Assembly: GCA_026399515.1 (NCBI GenBank)
Contig: JAPLQT010000117.1
Span: forward strand, 302,117-366,116
Length of the DNA stretch: 64,000 bases
Source of the DNA: Pseudomonadota bacterium
GTDB taxonomy: Bacteria > Pseudomonadota > Gammaproteobacteria > Burkholderiales > Rhodocyclaceae
Reading direction: 5' to 3'
Made by a program: the position numbers and the translations under genes. Every line of letters begins with the position of its first letter. The first letter of the stretch is position 1. The notes under the pieces were generated by a model, which saw only the letters and a program-made list of their open reading frames with translations, did no database searches and was not told the DNA's origin. This document shows, in pieces, positions 26,110 to 35,241 of the stretch.

Positions 26110-26985
26110 ATGAAGAATACAGTTATCGTCAGTGCCCTTGTCGCCCTCATCGTTTCTGCGGTGGTTGGGTTCGGTCTACCAGCGAAGTCAACAGAAGGCG
26201 CCGGCGCGCCCACTGCGTCGGTTCGTGACCAGATCACTCAAACCGGGAAGATTCGCGTGGGCTATGTCAATGTCTCCGTCGGATTCAACGTAGATCCGAC
26301 GACAAAGGCGAAGTCCGGAATCTTCGTTGATGTCCTTGAGGAAATGGCGAAGAACATGGGGCTAAAGGTCGAATACGTTGAGGAGGTCGGCTGGGGTACC
26401 ATGATCGCCGGCCTGCAAACCAAGCGTTACGACATGATCGCTTCGCCAGTCTGGCCGAATTCAAACCGGGCAAAGCAGGCAACGTTCTCGAGTCCCGTCT
26501 ATTACAGTGGCATTGGCATCTGGGTCCGGCAGGACGAGAGCCGTTTCCCCCCCGATGGTGGTTGGGCCAGCCTCAATGAACCCGAGATCAAACTCGGCGT
26601 GATCGACGGCTCGACCGGCGAGAAAATCGCGCAGACACAGTTTCCGCGCGCCAAGATTGTCTCGTATCCCCAATCCGCCGGAGAGGGGCAGCTTTTCCTT
26701 GATGTCACGACCGGCAAGGTCGACGCTTTTTTCGAAGAGCCTGCAAAGGGGTTGCTCTACGTCAAGAACAACCCTGGCAAGATCAAAAACATCGCAGCGG
26801 ACAAGCCGGTAAAGGTCTTCTCAAATGTGTTCCTCCTCCCGGCGGGGGACTTCCGGATGAAGGAGATGATCGACACCGCGCTTGATGAGGTCTTGAACAG
26901 CGGGTTTGTCGAACGCACTATCCACAAGTACGAGCCCGCCCCAAACGCCTATTACCGGGTCGCTCCGGCATACAGGGCGAAGTAA
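26110..26985 (+). CDS. ABC transporter substrate-binding protein (family 3, amino-acid type)
   Basis: The 291-aa protein has an N-terminal hydrophobic export signal (VIVSALVALIVSAVVGF) and a family-3 periplasmic binding fold: KIRVGYVNVSVGFN, SGIFVDVLEEMAKNMGLKVEYVE, GLQTKRYDMIASPVWPNSNRA, KLGVIDGSTGEKIAQ, VDAFFEEPAKGL. The ATG at 26110 is chosen because AGGAG stands seven to eight bases upstream. It should bind an amino acid or opine-like ligand in the periplasm. It is first in an operon with a permease, an ATPase and a set of signalling proteins, so it may act as a sensor as well as a transporter component. Confidence 0.9.
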   Translation: MKNTVIVSALVALIVSAVVGFGLPAKSTEGAGAPTASVRDQITQTGKIRVGYVNVSVGFNVDPTTKAKSGIFVDVLEEMAKNMGLKVEYVEEVGWGTMIAGLQTKRYDMIASPVWPNSNRAKQATFSSPVYYSGIGIWVRQDESRFPPDGGWASLNEPEIKLGVIDGSTGEKIAQTQFPRAKIVSYPQSAGEGQLFLDVTTGKVDAFFEEPAKGLLYVKNNPGKIKNIAADKPVKVFSNVFLLPAGDFRMKEMIDTALDEVLNSGFVERTIHKYEPAPNAYYRVAPAYRAK

Positions 26986-27040
26986 TGGCGAAAATTCGTC
27001 GCCCTGATACGCGAAGAATCGCGGAAGATACATAGGCCCG

Positions 27041-27706
27041 ATGAACTTCCTGCAGATCACTCAGCAATACGGCGAGGCGATGCTGGGGGGGCTTTACGTC
27101 ACGCTGAAGTTGTCGGTCATCATCTGGGTTTCCGGCATCGTTGTTGGGGGTGCCCTCGGAACTCTCGGAGCCGCATTTCGCACCTCCGTGGGAGACGCCT
27201 CCAGGGTCGTTTCAGTCATCCTCGCCGGGATGCCTGCTCTCGTCTTTCTCTTCTGGATGCACTACCCCTTGCAGGCATACCTTGAGGTTGTGATTGACCC
27301 ATTTGTCACCGCCGCACTGACGCTTTCCATCATCAACATCTTCCTTGTCGCCGACCTGGTTCGCGGAGCCATTGTGGACTTTCCGAGGCAGTATCTAGAT
27401 GCCGCTCGCGTCTCCGGCATGACTATGTCAGATACCCTATTTCAGATTCAGCTTCCTTTGCTCCTGCGGCAGATCATTCCCGGCCTCCTGCTCATCCAGA
27501 TCACGGTCTTCCAGATGACCATTTTCGCCAGCATGATATCGGTCGACGAAATCTTCCGCGTAGCGCAGCGGGTAAACTCCATCATTTACCGCCCGGTCGA
27601 AATCTATACCCTACTGGCGATCTTCTTCATAGCAGTCTGCGTGCCGTTGAACCTGTTTGCCCACTGGCTGCGAATCCGTTTCACTCGCGACTATTCCGAG
27701 CGCTAG
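27041..27706 (+). CDS. Amino-acid ABC transporter permease
   Basis: The 221-aa membrane protein has about five hydrophobic segments and the HisM/GlnP-type inner-membrane permease pattern: GLYVTLKLSVIIWVSGIVVGGALGTL near the N-terminus and the EAA-like loop YLDAARVSGMTMSDTLFQIQLPLLLRQIIPGL, which contacts the ATPase. Only one permease gene is present, so it would work as a homodimer. It lies 55 bp after the binding-protein gene and 8 bp before the ATPase gene. Confidence 0.92.
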   Translation: MNFLQITQQYGEAMLGGLYVTLKLSVIIWVSGIVVGGALGTLGAAFRTSVGDASRVVSVILAGMPALVFLFWMHYPLQAYLEVVIDPFVTAALTLSIINIFLVADLVRGAIVDFPRQYLDAARVSGMTMSDTLFQIQLPLLLRQIIPGLLLIQITVFQMTIFASMISVDEIFRVAQRVNSIIYRPVEIYTLLAIFFIAVCVPLNLFAHWLRIRFTRDYSER

Positions 27707-27714
27707 GAAGGCAC

Positions 27715-28443
27715 ATGCTCAAAGGCTTAAAAATACGGAAGAGTTTCGGAGAGGTCGAGATTCTCCATGGGATCGACATTCAAATCGAGCCTGGGACCAT
27801 CACCACTATCATTGGCCCTAGCGGTAGCGGTAAGAGCACGCTCCTTCGCAGCCTCGCGCTATTGGACCCACCAACTTCCGGTAGCGTCGTAATTGACGGC
27901 GAAGAAATGATATTCCCGCGTGACACCCCCGTTCCAGCGAATTTTGCCTGGCCACGCCTCACAGTAGTATTCCAGCAACTGTTCCTCTGGCCCCACCTCA
28001 CCCTTCGTCAGAACGCAGTGTTGCCGCTTAGGTCCCGCGGAATTTCCTCCCCCGAGGATCGCGTGAATCAGATCATCCATGACTTCGGAATCGCCGGCCT
28101 CGCAGACCGATTCCCCAACGAGGTCTCGCTTGGCCAACGTCAGCTTGGAGCGATCGTCCGGGCCCTGGCCCTACAACCGCGCTATCTTCTTCTCGATGAG
28201 ATCACTTCAGCCCTCGACGTCGAGTATGTCGCGATGATTCTCGAACGGTTGAAGACCCTCCGGGAGGAAGGGGTTGCGCTACTGCTAATTAGCCACCTCA
28301 TCGACTTCGCTCGCCGCAGTGCCGACCAGATCGTTTTCCTTGACGGGGGAACCTTGGTGGAGCAAGGCACCCCAGCGATCCTCGATAACCCAGAGTCGAG
28401 TCGCCTCGAGCGATTCCTCGGTCTGGTCCTTGAAGCAAGGTAG
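27715..28443 (+). CDS. Amino-acid ABC transporter ATP-binding protein
   Basis: The 242-aa ATPase has Walker A GPSGSGKSTLLR, Q-loop VFQQLFLWPHLT, a signature region EVSLGQRQLGAIVRALAL in which the usual LSGGQ is changed to VSLGQ, Walker B YLLLDEITSALD and the switch histidine in LLISHLI. It powers import by the preceding permease and binding protein. Five bases separate it from the 737-aa unknown gene, so transporter and signalling genes are one transcript. Confidence 0.93.
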   Translation: MLKGLKIRKSFGEVEILHGIDIQIEPGTITTIIGPSGSGKSTLLRSLALLDPPTSGSVVIDGEEMIFPRDTPVPANFAWPRLTVVFQQLFLWPHLTLRQNAVLPLRSRGISSPEDRVNQIIHDFGIAGLADRFPNEVSLGQRQLGAIVRALALQPRYLLLDEITSALDVEYVAMILERLKTLREEGVALLLISHLIDFARRSADQIVFLDGGTLVEQGTPAILDNPESSRLERFLGLVLEAR

Positions 28444-28448
28444 CCGAT

Positions 28449-30662
28449 ATGACTGCCTCTACAACTGACCAACGGATCGTTGAAGTCCTGAATCAGGTCG
28501 AAGCTCGTCTGGAAAGGCTTACCCGCGACTGCTTTGCGATCGTCCGCGCGTACTGGGTCGATGGAAAGCGCAACTCTGATGCATATCAAAATATGGAACA
28601 TCGGACTTCCGACGCAATTGCGGAGTGCCTCTCGGAAGTCATGATGATGGTTTGTCCTGAGTCCGATGGACATGTGTTCGTTGCTCCCCGCTATCGTGGT
28701 ACTGGGGTTTTCAAAGATGAACCCGGAACTGGCCAGGTGCGCGATAGCAGAGCCAACGGCGGGGAGACTGAAGGCGAACCAGAGAACGACAAGTCTCTCA
28801 GGAAGAAGGAATGCCAAAACATAACCTGGCGCTTCGGAAGTTTTGCGCGCAATTCGCAGTTGGTGCCCAAAGATCAATTGCCATTCATGCCTGTTGCCTA
28901 CTGGGACTCGTGCATTTACGAGAAGAAGATCGTGTTAGCAAGCGCGATATTGGCGGAGCCTGTCGAAATCCAGATCTCCGGGTTTTCTGGATGGAGCGCG
29001 GTTCAAGGATTTCTCGGTCATACAGGCGATTATGAAAACAAGCCGATCTTCGGCTTTCACTTCGCGCTCACCGACCAGCCGAAAGCAAATGCCCATGTCC
29101 AGAATGGGCTACTGCAATTCGGTTTTCCGAGAGACACGTCACCGTTTGGTTTCAACAAAGCATTTCTTGGCGCGCTTAGCAATCAGGATTGTTATTTTTA
29201 CAATCCTGAAATTGATAAAACGGTTCCGCGCATGCGCAACAAAGCCGACTCCGACAATTGCGAATTTCCTGTCATCAAAGGCTTAGAAAAACTGCCTGAG
29301 GCTGATCGCGCTTTGGCTAGGGAGATTGCCGAGGCAATCTTTTCGACACTCTTCTTTTCCAACTTCAATTTGCTCGAATTCCCTAAGCAACATTCCATCG
29401 GCTGGGACGGTCTTGAAATTGGCATCGGTGGTGGTGACAACGGTCCGCCACATTCGTCCATGAACGCAGCGGCAGCGTATTTTTTCAGCAGATATCGAAC
29501 TCTGGCTGACTCAGCAGGAAAAGGCAGTCTCCTAACCTTTCATAATTACTATGCGTTCTTGCTGAATCCCTCGCTCAATTTTCGCGACAGCGGAAGCAAG
29601 GAAGCATCGGCTATCGGGACAGTGAACCTATATACGGACGATGTCATTCCCCCCATCCTTACAGGGCTAATCCGGAAACACCTTGAGTCGATTTATCACT
29701 TCCTCCGGGAACTGGAGGAATGGGAAGACGCTACACGAGAAGGAAAGAAAGTAGGGGCAGAAGTGGCCTATGTTGCGGTGGACGACGTTCTTGGTCATGA
29801 GGTGGGCAAGGTTTATGACACCGCTTACCAGTTGATGCAAGCGGCGCCTGACGATACTGTTGTCCAACAAATAGTCGCTTCGACCCTACAGTACGGCATG
29901 CTCTGGGCAAATTATGCAAACGCAAGCATCCCCACAGATGCCCAGCTTTGGAGTGACGGTGGAATATCCGTAAAGCACTCCACTTATGTTGCATGCCTGG
30001 GCCGCGACTCCTGGCGCTTATTTCTTGTATCTGAGGTGCTTCGTGGTATTAGCCTGGATGACCTAAGAAAGTCGATAGACGCGATCAAATCGATTTTGAA
30101 TCCAGGCCACACTTTTGAACGGCCCGATGACCTCATCTACTTCGAGCTGGAATCCGCTTTCAAGAATGAGATCGCCATTAATGGCGAAACCCGTATACAC
30201 AGGAAGCAACTCAGCCGTGCGGTTTATCGATGGGCCATGGCCGTGGCGTCAAACTTGTGGAAGCATCTCACCCTTCAAAGCGCCAATGACCTCAAGTCAT
30301 ATAACTTAATGTCGGTTGCGCAACGCATTGATTGTGTTAAAAACACTCTGGCGAATCTTGACACCGCACATCAAATTCCCAAATGCCTCCCGTCCATCCG
30401 TTTTGTAAATACTGGGCAGGGGTGCACAATCACAATTGGACACCCCTGCGAGGATCCGCAAAGTAGGCGTCTCCAACTGAGAGGTACTTTTCTTGTCATG
30501 GTGTTGGCAGGACAAGAAATCTGGAAGGCGCAGAAACAGGATGCATCATTTGAGAACGTCCAGGCTCATACGCATTTTGGTTATGATGCTGGGGAACATT
30601 GTTGGATTTCGTCCCTTTTCGTTCCCCGTCTTTTAGCGAAGTCGTTGGAGAGCGTCCAGTGA
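28449..30662 (+). CDS. Large unknown protein of the sigma-54 operon
   Basis: I do not recognise this 737-aa soluble protein. It has a helical, acid-rich N-terminus (about 1-60), a variable charged linker near residues 95-120, and a long central alpha/beta region with many aromatic residues; no signal peptide, membrane segment or catalytic motif stands out. It starts 5 bp after the transporter ATPase and its stop overlaps the next gene as GTGA. It may be the sensor or effector of the operon. Confidence 0.7.
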   Translation: MTASTTDQRIVEVLNQVEARLERLTRDCFAIVRAYWVDGKRNSDAYQNMEHRTSDAIAECLSEVMMMVCPESDGHVFVAPRYRGTGVFKDEPGTGQVRDSRANGGETEGEPENDKSLRKKECQNITWRFGSFARNSQLVPKDQLPFMPVAYWDSCIYEKKIVLASAILAEPVEIQISGFSGWSAVQGFLGHTGDYENKPIFGFHFALTDQPKANAHVQNGLLQFGFPRDTSPFGFNKAFLGALSNQDCYFYNPEIDKTVPRMRNKADSDNCEFPVIKGLEKLPEADRALAREIAEAIFSTLFFSNFNLLEFPKQHSIGWDGLEIGIGGGDNGPPHSSMNAAAAYFFSRYRTLADSAGKGSLLTFHNYYAFLLNPSLNFRDSGSKEASAIGTVNLYTDDVIPPILTGLIRKHLESIYHFLRELEEWEDATREGKKVGAEVAYVAVDDVLGHEVGKVYDTAYQLMQAAPDDTVVQQIVASTLQYGMLWANYANASIPTDAQLWSDGGISVKHSTYVACLGRDSWRLFLVSEVLRGISLDDLRKSIDAIKSILNPGHTFERPDDLIYFELESAFKNEIAINGETRIHRKQLSRAVYRWAMAVASNLWKHLTLQSANDLKSYNLMSVAQRIDCVKNTLANLDTAHQIPKCLPSIRFVNTGQGCTITIGHPCEDPQSRRLQLRGTFLVMVLAGQEIWKAQKQDASFENVQAHTHFGYDAGEHCWISSLFVPRLLAKSLESVQ

Positions 30663-31924
30663 GAATCTATCTTTTCGACGACAATCCTAACGTCATCGCT
30701 CAGTTCTCTAATCCCGATGTAATTGTGAGTGCTGTGAAGAACAACTTGGCTAGTTGCACCGACAATCTTTTGGCTAAGCGATTTCTTAATCGCGCCTTAG
30801 AGATCGAGTTGGTGGCGAAACAAGTCTCCCATTACATCGAAATGAGAGAAAGTGTATTAGGGTCTTCGTCGAATGAACACGAAGATACGATTTTGTTGCT
30901 CGACTGTAAATTGGAAGGGGATGATGACGCGGATGTCACGGAAGCGATTTCAGGAATAATCCTTAGCTTGCAGACTCGGGATTCGTTGGTAGTCGGATTG
31001 GCTACGACCAAATTTAACCCCGTGCATATTGTCAACAAAATAAAGCCTAGTGCGAAGCATCTGTCTATCTTAGTCCAGGATCTCGTTGGTTGTACCACAC
31101 CAGAATTTACCGTGACCAATATAGTCAAGGCGATCTTGCATTGGGAGTTTCGGCAGAATGCGAAGGGCAAGTATCAAGCATTCTTCAATGATCTATTCAA
31201 CGGTAGCGACCATGAGATAGTTGCAATTCACCCGCCAACAGGTAAATCAAACCGAATTCGACTGTTCTACCAATATTTCGAAGAAATAAAATATTTGAAT
31301 TTGGATGAGGAATTTGTCGACAGGCAAATCTACGAAATGTGCGCTGTTTGTGAAGATCAGGGAGTAGGAGTAGAGGCTGCTTGGCTCCTAGCTATGATGA
31401 AAGCTAATGAAATTTTTCCCAACCAGTACCAGACAGCGTTTCAACAGATCCCGTCAACATTTACCAGTCGCACTATGCGAGGTAAAGAGCTTCCGCTTAT
31501 TCCACCTCAACTGAAAGAAGATCGCATCGCCACCCTCCTTGCCTTCGGCGATTTATGTGAAAAACATTTTGTTAAGGACGGCGGCGGATCAATTCAAAAC
31601 AAATCATATGTGCTGAAAGCTGCGTCCTTAAAGTTGAGCACCAATACTTCAGCAGGAGAGGTGGAGTTCGAACTCAACTGGCCGGCCGGGAACTATGTTA
31701 AGAATGTGAGCGCCATATTCTCTTGGATGAAGGAACGGTTGCTTAGCAGCAGTGGCTCGATTGATTGTCCAAAGCATAATTCGAGCAGCGCTCTGGTTGC
31801 ATTCCTTGCACACACAGCGAAGGCTGGTCACAAAGATGATTATTACTTCCTGAGCGGAACGTGTATCAATGTGAAGTTTAAAGAAACCAGTACTGGTTCG
31901 TCTTTCCTAAAGTTTATTGGCTGA
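30659..31924 (+). CDS. Receiver-like protein of the sigma-54 operon
   Basis: The 421-aa protein starts at a GTG that overlaps the upstream stop (GTGA), with GGAGAG six bases before it. The N-terminal 150 residues look like a response-regulator receiver: RIYLFDDNPNVIAQF with the acidic pair, ILLLDCKLEG at the phosphorylation site and VVGLATT at the Thr position. The remaining 270 residues are unrecognised and lack an obvious DNA-binding domain. It may relay a signal inside the operon's own circuit rather than control genes directly. Confidence 0.7.
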   Translation: MRIYLFDDNPNVIAQFSNPDVIVSAVKNNLASCTDNLLAKRFLNRALEIELVAKQVSHYIEMRESVLGSSSNEHEDTILLLDCKLEGDDDADVTEAISGIILSLQTRDSLVVGLATTKFNPVHIVNKIKPSAKHLSILVQDLVGCTTPEFTVTNIVKAILHWEFRQNAKGKYQAFFNDLFNGSDHEIVAIHPPTGKSNRIRLFYQYFEEIKYLNLDEEFVDRQIYEMCAVCEDQGVGVEAAWLLAMMKANEIFPNQYQTAFQQIPSTFTSRTMRGKELPLIPPQLKEDRIATLLAFGDLCEKHFVKDGGGSIQNKSYVLKAASLKLSTNTSAGEVEFELNWPAGNYVKNVSAIFSWMKERLLSSSGSIDCPKHNSSSALVAFLAHTAKAGHKDDYYFLSGTCINVKFKETSTGSSFLKFIG

Positions 31925-31937
31925 CCAGGATTTTTAT

Positions 31938-32753
31938 ATGACAAGCATCTCAATTCTTGATGGGGCGTCTAAACGTAAGAAGCGTCTTGCTTCCACATTC
32001 CAAGATGTGGGCTGCCAAGTGCGGACTTTTGGCGATAACGATCCTATCGCAGAGCATTCGACCGACCTACTTCTCGTGCACTACGGCAATGACAGCGACG
32101 ATGTTCTTAAGGTGACGCGAAGCGTCGTGGTTTACTTTGGCGGGGGCGGTGAGCCGGATGGCCGCTGGGCCAGTCGAAAAGATAGAGGTCCGCAATGTCA
32201 CAGTATCTGGCGCGCCGTAGCACCTGATGGAAGTTCGGGATATCTGACATCTGCAGAGGCCATGGAACTTGTCGCCTTTATCTCCGATATTAAGGAAGGA
32301 GGCTCGGGCACGCTTCCGGCATTTCTACAGACGCCCCCTGATTACAGCTTGCTCGTTGCGCTCTGTATTCTGTGCCAAGGATATCTGGCAGTTTATGCTC
32401 CGGAAATGCTGGCCCTGGATGACCAGTTGAAGCGGCTTGTTGAGGAGCGGTCATCAAAGGCAAAGGTTGGCGGAGCCATGTGGTGGCTGGGGGCATTGGG
32501 CGAAATCCCTGATAACGACGGAAGGAAAATCCTCCCGCAGGAAGACATCTCCGATGCTGTTCGACGATTGGAGGAGAGACTGAAAAGAGAGTGCAAGTGG
32601 CCCGACGAAACAAATTTGAACGATAGAGGATTGGGTCCAGTCAAGATCATGCTTGAGTCGTTAACGTCATCCACTGAGTCCGAAGATAGGCTGGAAGATG
32701 GAGTGGTCAGATGTGCCTTTAGTGCAATCGATACTTTTCTGGCCATAAGATAG
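31938..32753 (+). CDS. Unknown protein with degenerate receiver-like N-terminus
   Basis: The 271-aa protein starts at the ATG at 31938, downstream of AGGA. Its first 75 residues (SISILDGASKRKKRLASTFQDVGCQVRTF, then DLLLVHYGND, then SVVVYFGGGGEPD, read in that order) have the strand-helix spacing of a receiver domain but lack its acidic pocket. The rest is helical with no recognised family. It lies 13 bp after the receiver-like gene and 14 bp before the next gene. Confidence 0.65.
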   Translation: MTSISILDGASKRKKRLASTFQDVGCQVRTFGDNDPIAEHSTDLLLVHYGNDSDDVLKVTRSVVVYFGGGGEPDGRWASRKDRGPQCHSIWRAVAPDGSSGYLTSAEAMELVAFISDIKEGGSGTLPAFLQTPPDYSLLVALCILCQGYLAVYAPEMLALDDQLKRLVEERSSKAKVGGAMWWLGALGEIPDNDGRKILPQEDISDAVRRLEERLKRECKWPDETNLNDRGLGPVKIMLESLTSSTESEDRLEDGVVRCAFSAIDTFLAIR

Positions 32754-32767
32754 TCCGAGAACTGGAA

Positions 32768-33301
32768 ATGACAGCGATGCTGCCTCAATGGCAAATCGAG
32801 CGCGGACAACTGAACCATAACTGGCTTCAGAATGGAGTGTTAGTTGCCTTGAATCATGCCCTGAGCATCTCTTTCGGGATGGTTCGTCCTGGTGATATCC
32901 CACGAACGCTGACGGAGGATGTCGGACGCTGGCCGGAACGACGAGCAGAACTGTCGTTGCTGCTCGATCGATTCGAGGACGAAATGTCGCCCAAGATACA
33001 TTTCGCATACCCTCCTCTTTCCCATTGTCCAGCCGAAACCCTGGACTGGCTTAAGCCCCTCGTTCATGAACTCTGGCTACAAAGGTGGGGAATTCTCGAA
33101 AAGATTGACGCCGCAAAGGATGCCTACCGGGCTGCCGATAGAGCTTTTCTACCTGTTGTTTCTGCACTCTCGAATCTTCCAAGGACACCTGCTCCCGACG
33201 ACCTTCGACTTGTAAGCTTGCTACTTCAAACTTTCATCGAACAATGCCAGGCTCTTGCTGATTCGATTTCCGCTCTACCACAGCGGGTGTTGTGTTGTTG
33301 A
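32768..33301 (+). CDS. Unknown helical protein
   Basis: The 177-aa protein is predicted to be mostly helical (QNGVLVALNHALSISFG, RRAELSLLLDRFEDEM, LRLVSLLLQTFIEQCQALAD). No domain is recognised. It lies inside the sigma-54 operon between the degenerate receiver protein and the enhancer-binding protein, with short spacing on both sides, so it is most likely part of the same signalling unit. Confidence 0.6.
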   Translation: MTAMLPQWQIERGQLNHNWLQNGVLVALNHALSISFGMVRPGDIPRTLTEDVGRWPERRAELSLLLDRFEDEMSPKIHFAYPPLSHCPAETLDWLKPLVHELWLQRWGILEKIDAAKDAYRAADRAFLPVVSALSNLPRTPAPDDLRLVSLLLQTFIEQCQALADSISALPQRVLCC

Positions 33302-33398
33302 CCATGATGAAAGCTACGTTGAAGCCGGGGAAGACATTTCGGATCAAGATCCACCGACCGTTCGTGCTCGCAGAGAGGATATCGAGAGTACGACCGGT

Positions 33399-35231
33399 GT
33401 GATGAGTACACTTCCTCGCATCCTGGTAATCGATGACATGTTCGGCCGCCAGGTTCGGGGCCGGCCGAACCGTGAACGAGCCAATCTGTGCGGCATGTAC
33501 GGTCTTCGGGATATCACCGGCGACGAAGCCGTTTCGTCAAACGAAGAAGTGGTCACCCCTACAGCGGAGGCGGTCTTTTTCCGAGGACAGCGCCCGCTGT
33601 GTGCGGGTGTGGGTGACATGGTCGAGAATGATCTTGATGCAACCATCTCCTTCGTTCGGAGTGGCTGGGATAAGGGAGAGGCAGCCCGTCCGACCTGGGC
33701 ACTGGTGCTTCTCGACCTGTGCTTCTACACAGGAGCTGTAACGCCGGCCAGCGACGGCGCATTTGCCGGAATGCCGGAAGGGCGGCCAGGTGATGACGAT
33801 TCCGGACGGTACTTCGGTTTGACCATCCTGGAAAGGCTGCGCGTGGAATGTCCCGACCTGCCGGTAGTGGTCCTTTCCAGCAAACAAAGAGAAGAAGTGA
33901 GTCGGTCGTTCACCGCAGGTGGAGCGCTGGGCTTCATCTCCCGGACAGACACAGCCGGACCGGCGCGGCTGCGCGAATTCCTATGGCGACATGGTTTGAC
34001 ACCAGATCATTCGGGTGGAATCGTCGGCACTTCGCTGCCGCTTCTCTTGGCCTTGCGCGCGGCGCGCCGTGCGGCTACCGACCGTCGGAATGTCCTGATC
34101 CGCGGCGAACGGGGTACCGGCAAGGATCTCATGGCGCGATACCTCAGTCGCAGTGGCGAAATCGACACCAATCAGCCCCCGTTCATCGTGGTCGATTCTG
34201 GCGCGCTGGCGCCCTCGCTTTGGGCGAGTGAGCTGTTCGGCCACGTGCGGGGAGCCTTCACAGGTGCCGACCGCGAGCGACAGGGACGTATCGTGCAAGC
34301 CGACAAAGGCGACCTCTTCCTCGACGAGATCGGGAACATGCCGACCGATGTACAGACGGGCCTCTTGCGCGTGATCGAGACGCGCGAGGTCGTTCCGCTC
34401 GGTGCCAGTTCTGGCCGCGAAGTCGACGTTCGTTTCATCTCCGCGACCAACGAGGAAATAGAGCGCAGGGCCGAGTTGGGCGCCGGCTTTCGCGCGGACT
34501 TGTTGGATCGCCTGGTGTCGGGCGGCACGATCTGGCTTCCGCCGCTCCGCGAACGCCGCTCGGACATTCCTCTCCTGGTCGAGAAGTTCATCCGGGAAGC
34601 GGAGGCGGGCCGCAAGGGGGCGTTGGTGCGGCAGGTTGCACCCGAGGCACTCGCTGCCCTCGTTTCCTACGACTGGCCCGGCAATGTCCGCGAATTGCGC
34701 TCCGTCGTGTTTGATGCCGTAAATAGCCATGCCGACGTCGAGCATCTCGTGGTCGGGCACCTCCGGTTTCGGAAGGATGGTTCTAAAGGGCGCAACGACG
34801 ATTCGGCAGTGCCGGCACTTCGCCCAGTCGCATTCGACCCTGGAACCTTGGCCGACGACGGTATCCCGTCGGACAATGACAAGGTAATCTCGCTTGCCAG
34901 GCCGTTTATCCGCAGAGAGAATCCGGGAGAGCTCAACGGCAGCTTTGATCGGCTCGTCGCCGGATTCCACGAGCAACTCGCGGATGCGGTGGAGGCTTGT
35001 CTTGCAGCCTACAGCGACCCACGGACGGGTAAGATTAACTGGACTGGCGCCTACCGATTGGCCGTGCCGTCCGCCGAACATTCTTCAAACATTGCCTCGG
35101 ACGCAAAACGCTGGTTCCGCAAACTCTTCGAGGGGAAAAACGGGTTGATTGGCCCGCTACCACCCGAAGCCGTGGCTCGACGGCCATTGCTACAGGAGGC
35201 TCAGCGATGGGCATGCGGTTCTGGCTTATAG
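33399..35231 (+). CDS. Sigma-54 enhancer-binding protein with atypical receiver
   Basis: The 610-aa protein starts MSTLPRILVIDD; a longer reading from a TTG at 33255 would overlap the upstream gene. The N-terminal receiver has the DD pair, ALVLLDLCF and VVVLSSKQ, but a long insert and GFISRT where Lys normally stands. A sigma-54 AAA+ domain follows: Walker A GERGTGKDLMAR (about 237), the sigma-54 contact loop GAFTGA (about 285), Walker B DLFLDEIG and arginine-finger region. The C-terminus lacks a standard Fis helix-turn-helix and instead has INWTGAYRLAVPSAEHSSN...RWFRKLF. It most likely activates the promoter at 26034. Confidence 0.88.
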   Translation: MMSTLPRILVIDDMFGRQVRGRPNRERANLCGMYGLRDITGDEAVSSNEEVVTPTAEAVFFRGQRPLCAGVGDMVENDLDATISFVRSGWDKGEAARPTWALVLLDLCFYTGAVTPASDGAFAGMPEGRPGDDDSGRYFGLTILERLRVECPDLPVVVLSSKQREEVSRSFTAGGALGFISRTDTAGPARLREFLWRHGLTPDHSGGIVGTSLPLLLALRAARRAATDRRNVLIRGERGTGKDLMARYLSRSGEIDTNQPPFIVVDSGALAPSLWASELFGHVRGAFTGADRERQGRIVQADKGDLFLDEIGNMPTDVQTGLLRVIETREVVPLGASSGREVDVRFISATNEEIERRAELGAGFRADLLDRLVSGGTIWLPPLRERRSDIPLLVEKFIREAEAGRKGALVRQVAPEALAALVSYDWPGNVRELRSVVFDAVNSHADVEHLVVGHLRFRKDGSKGRNDDSAVPALRPVAFDPGTLADDGIPSDNDKVISLARPFIRRENPGELNGSFDRLVAGFHEQLADAVEACLAAYSDPRTGKINWTGAYRLAVPSAEHSSNIASDAKRWFRKLFEGKNGLIGPLPPEAVARRPLLQEAQRWACGSGL

Positions 35232-35241
35232 CGGCTTGAAT

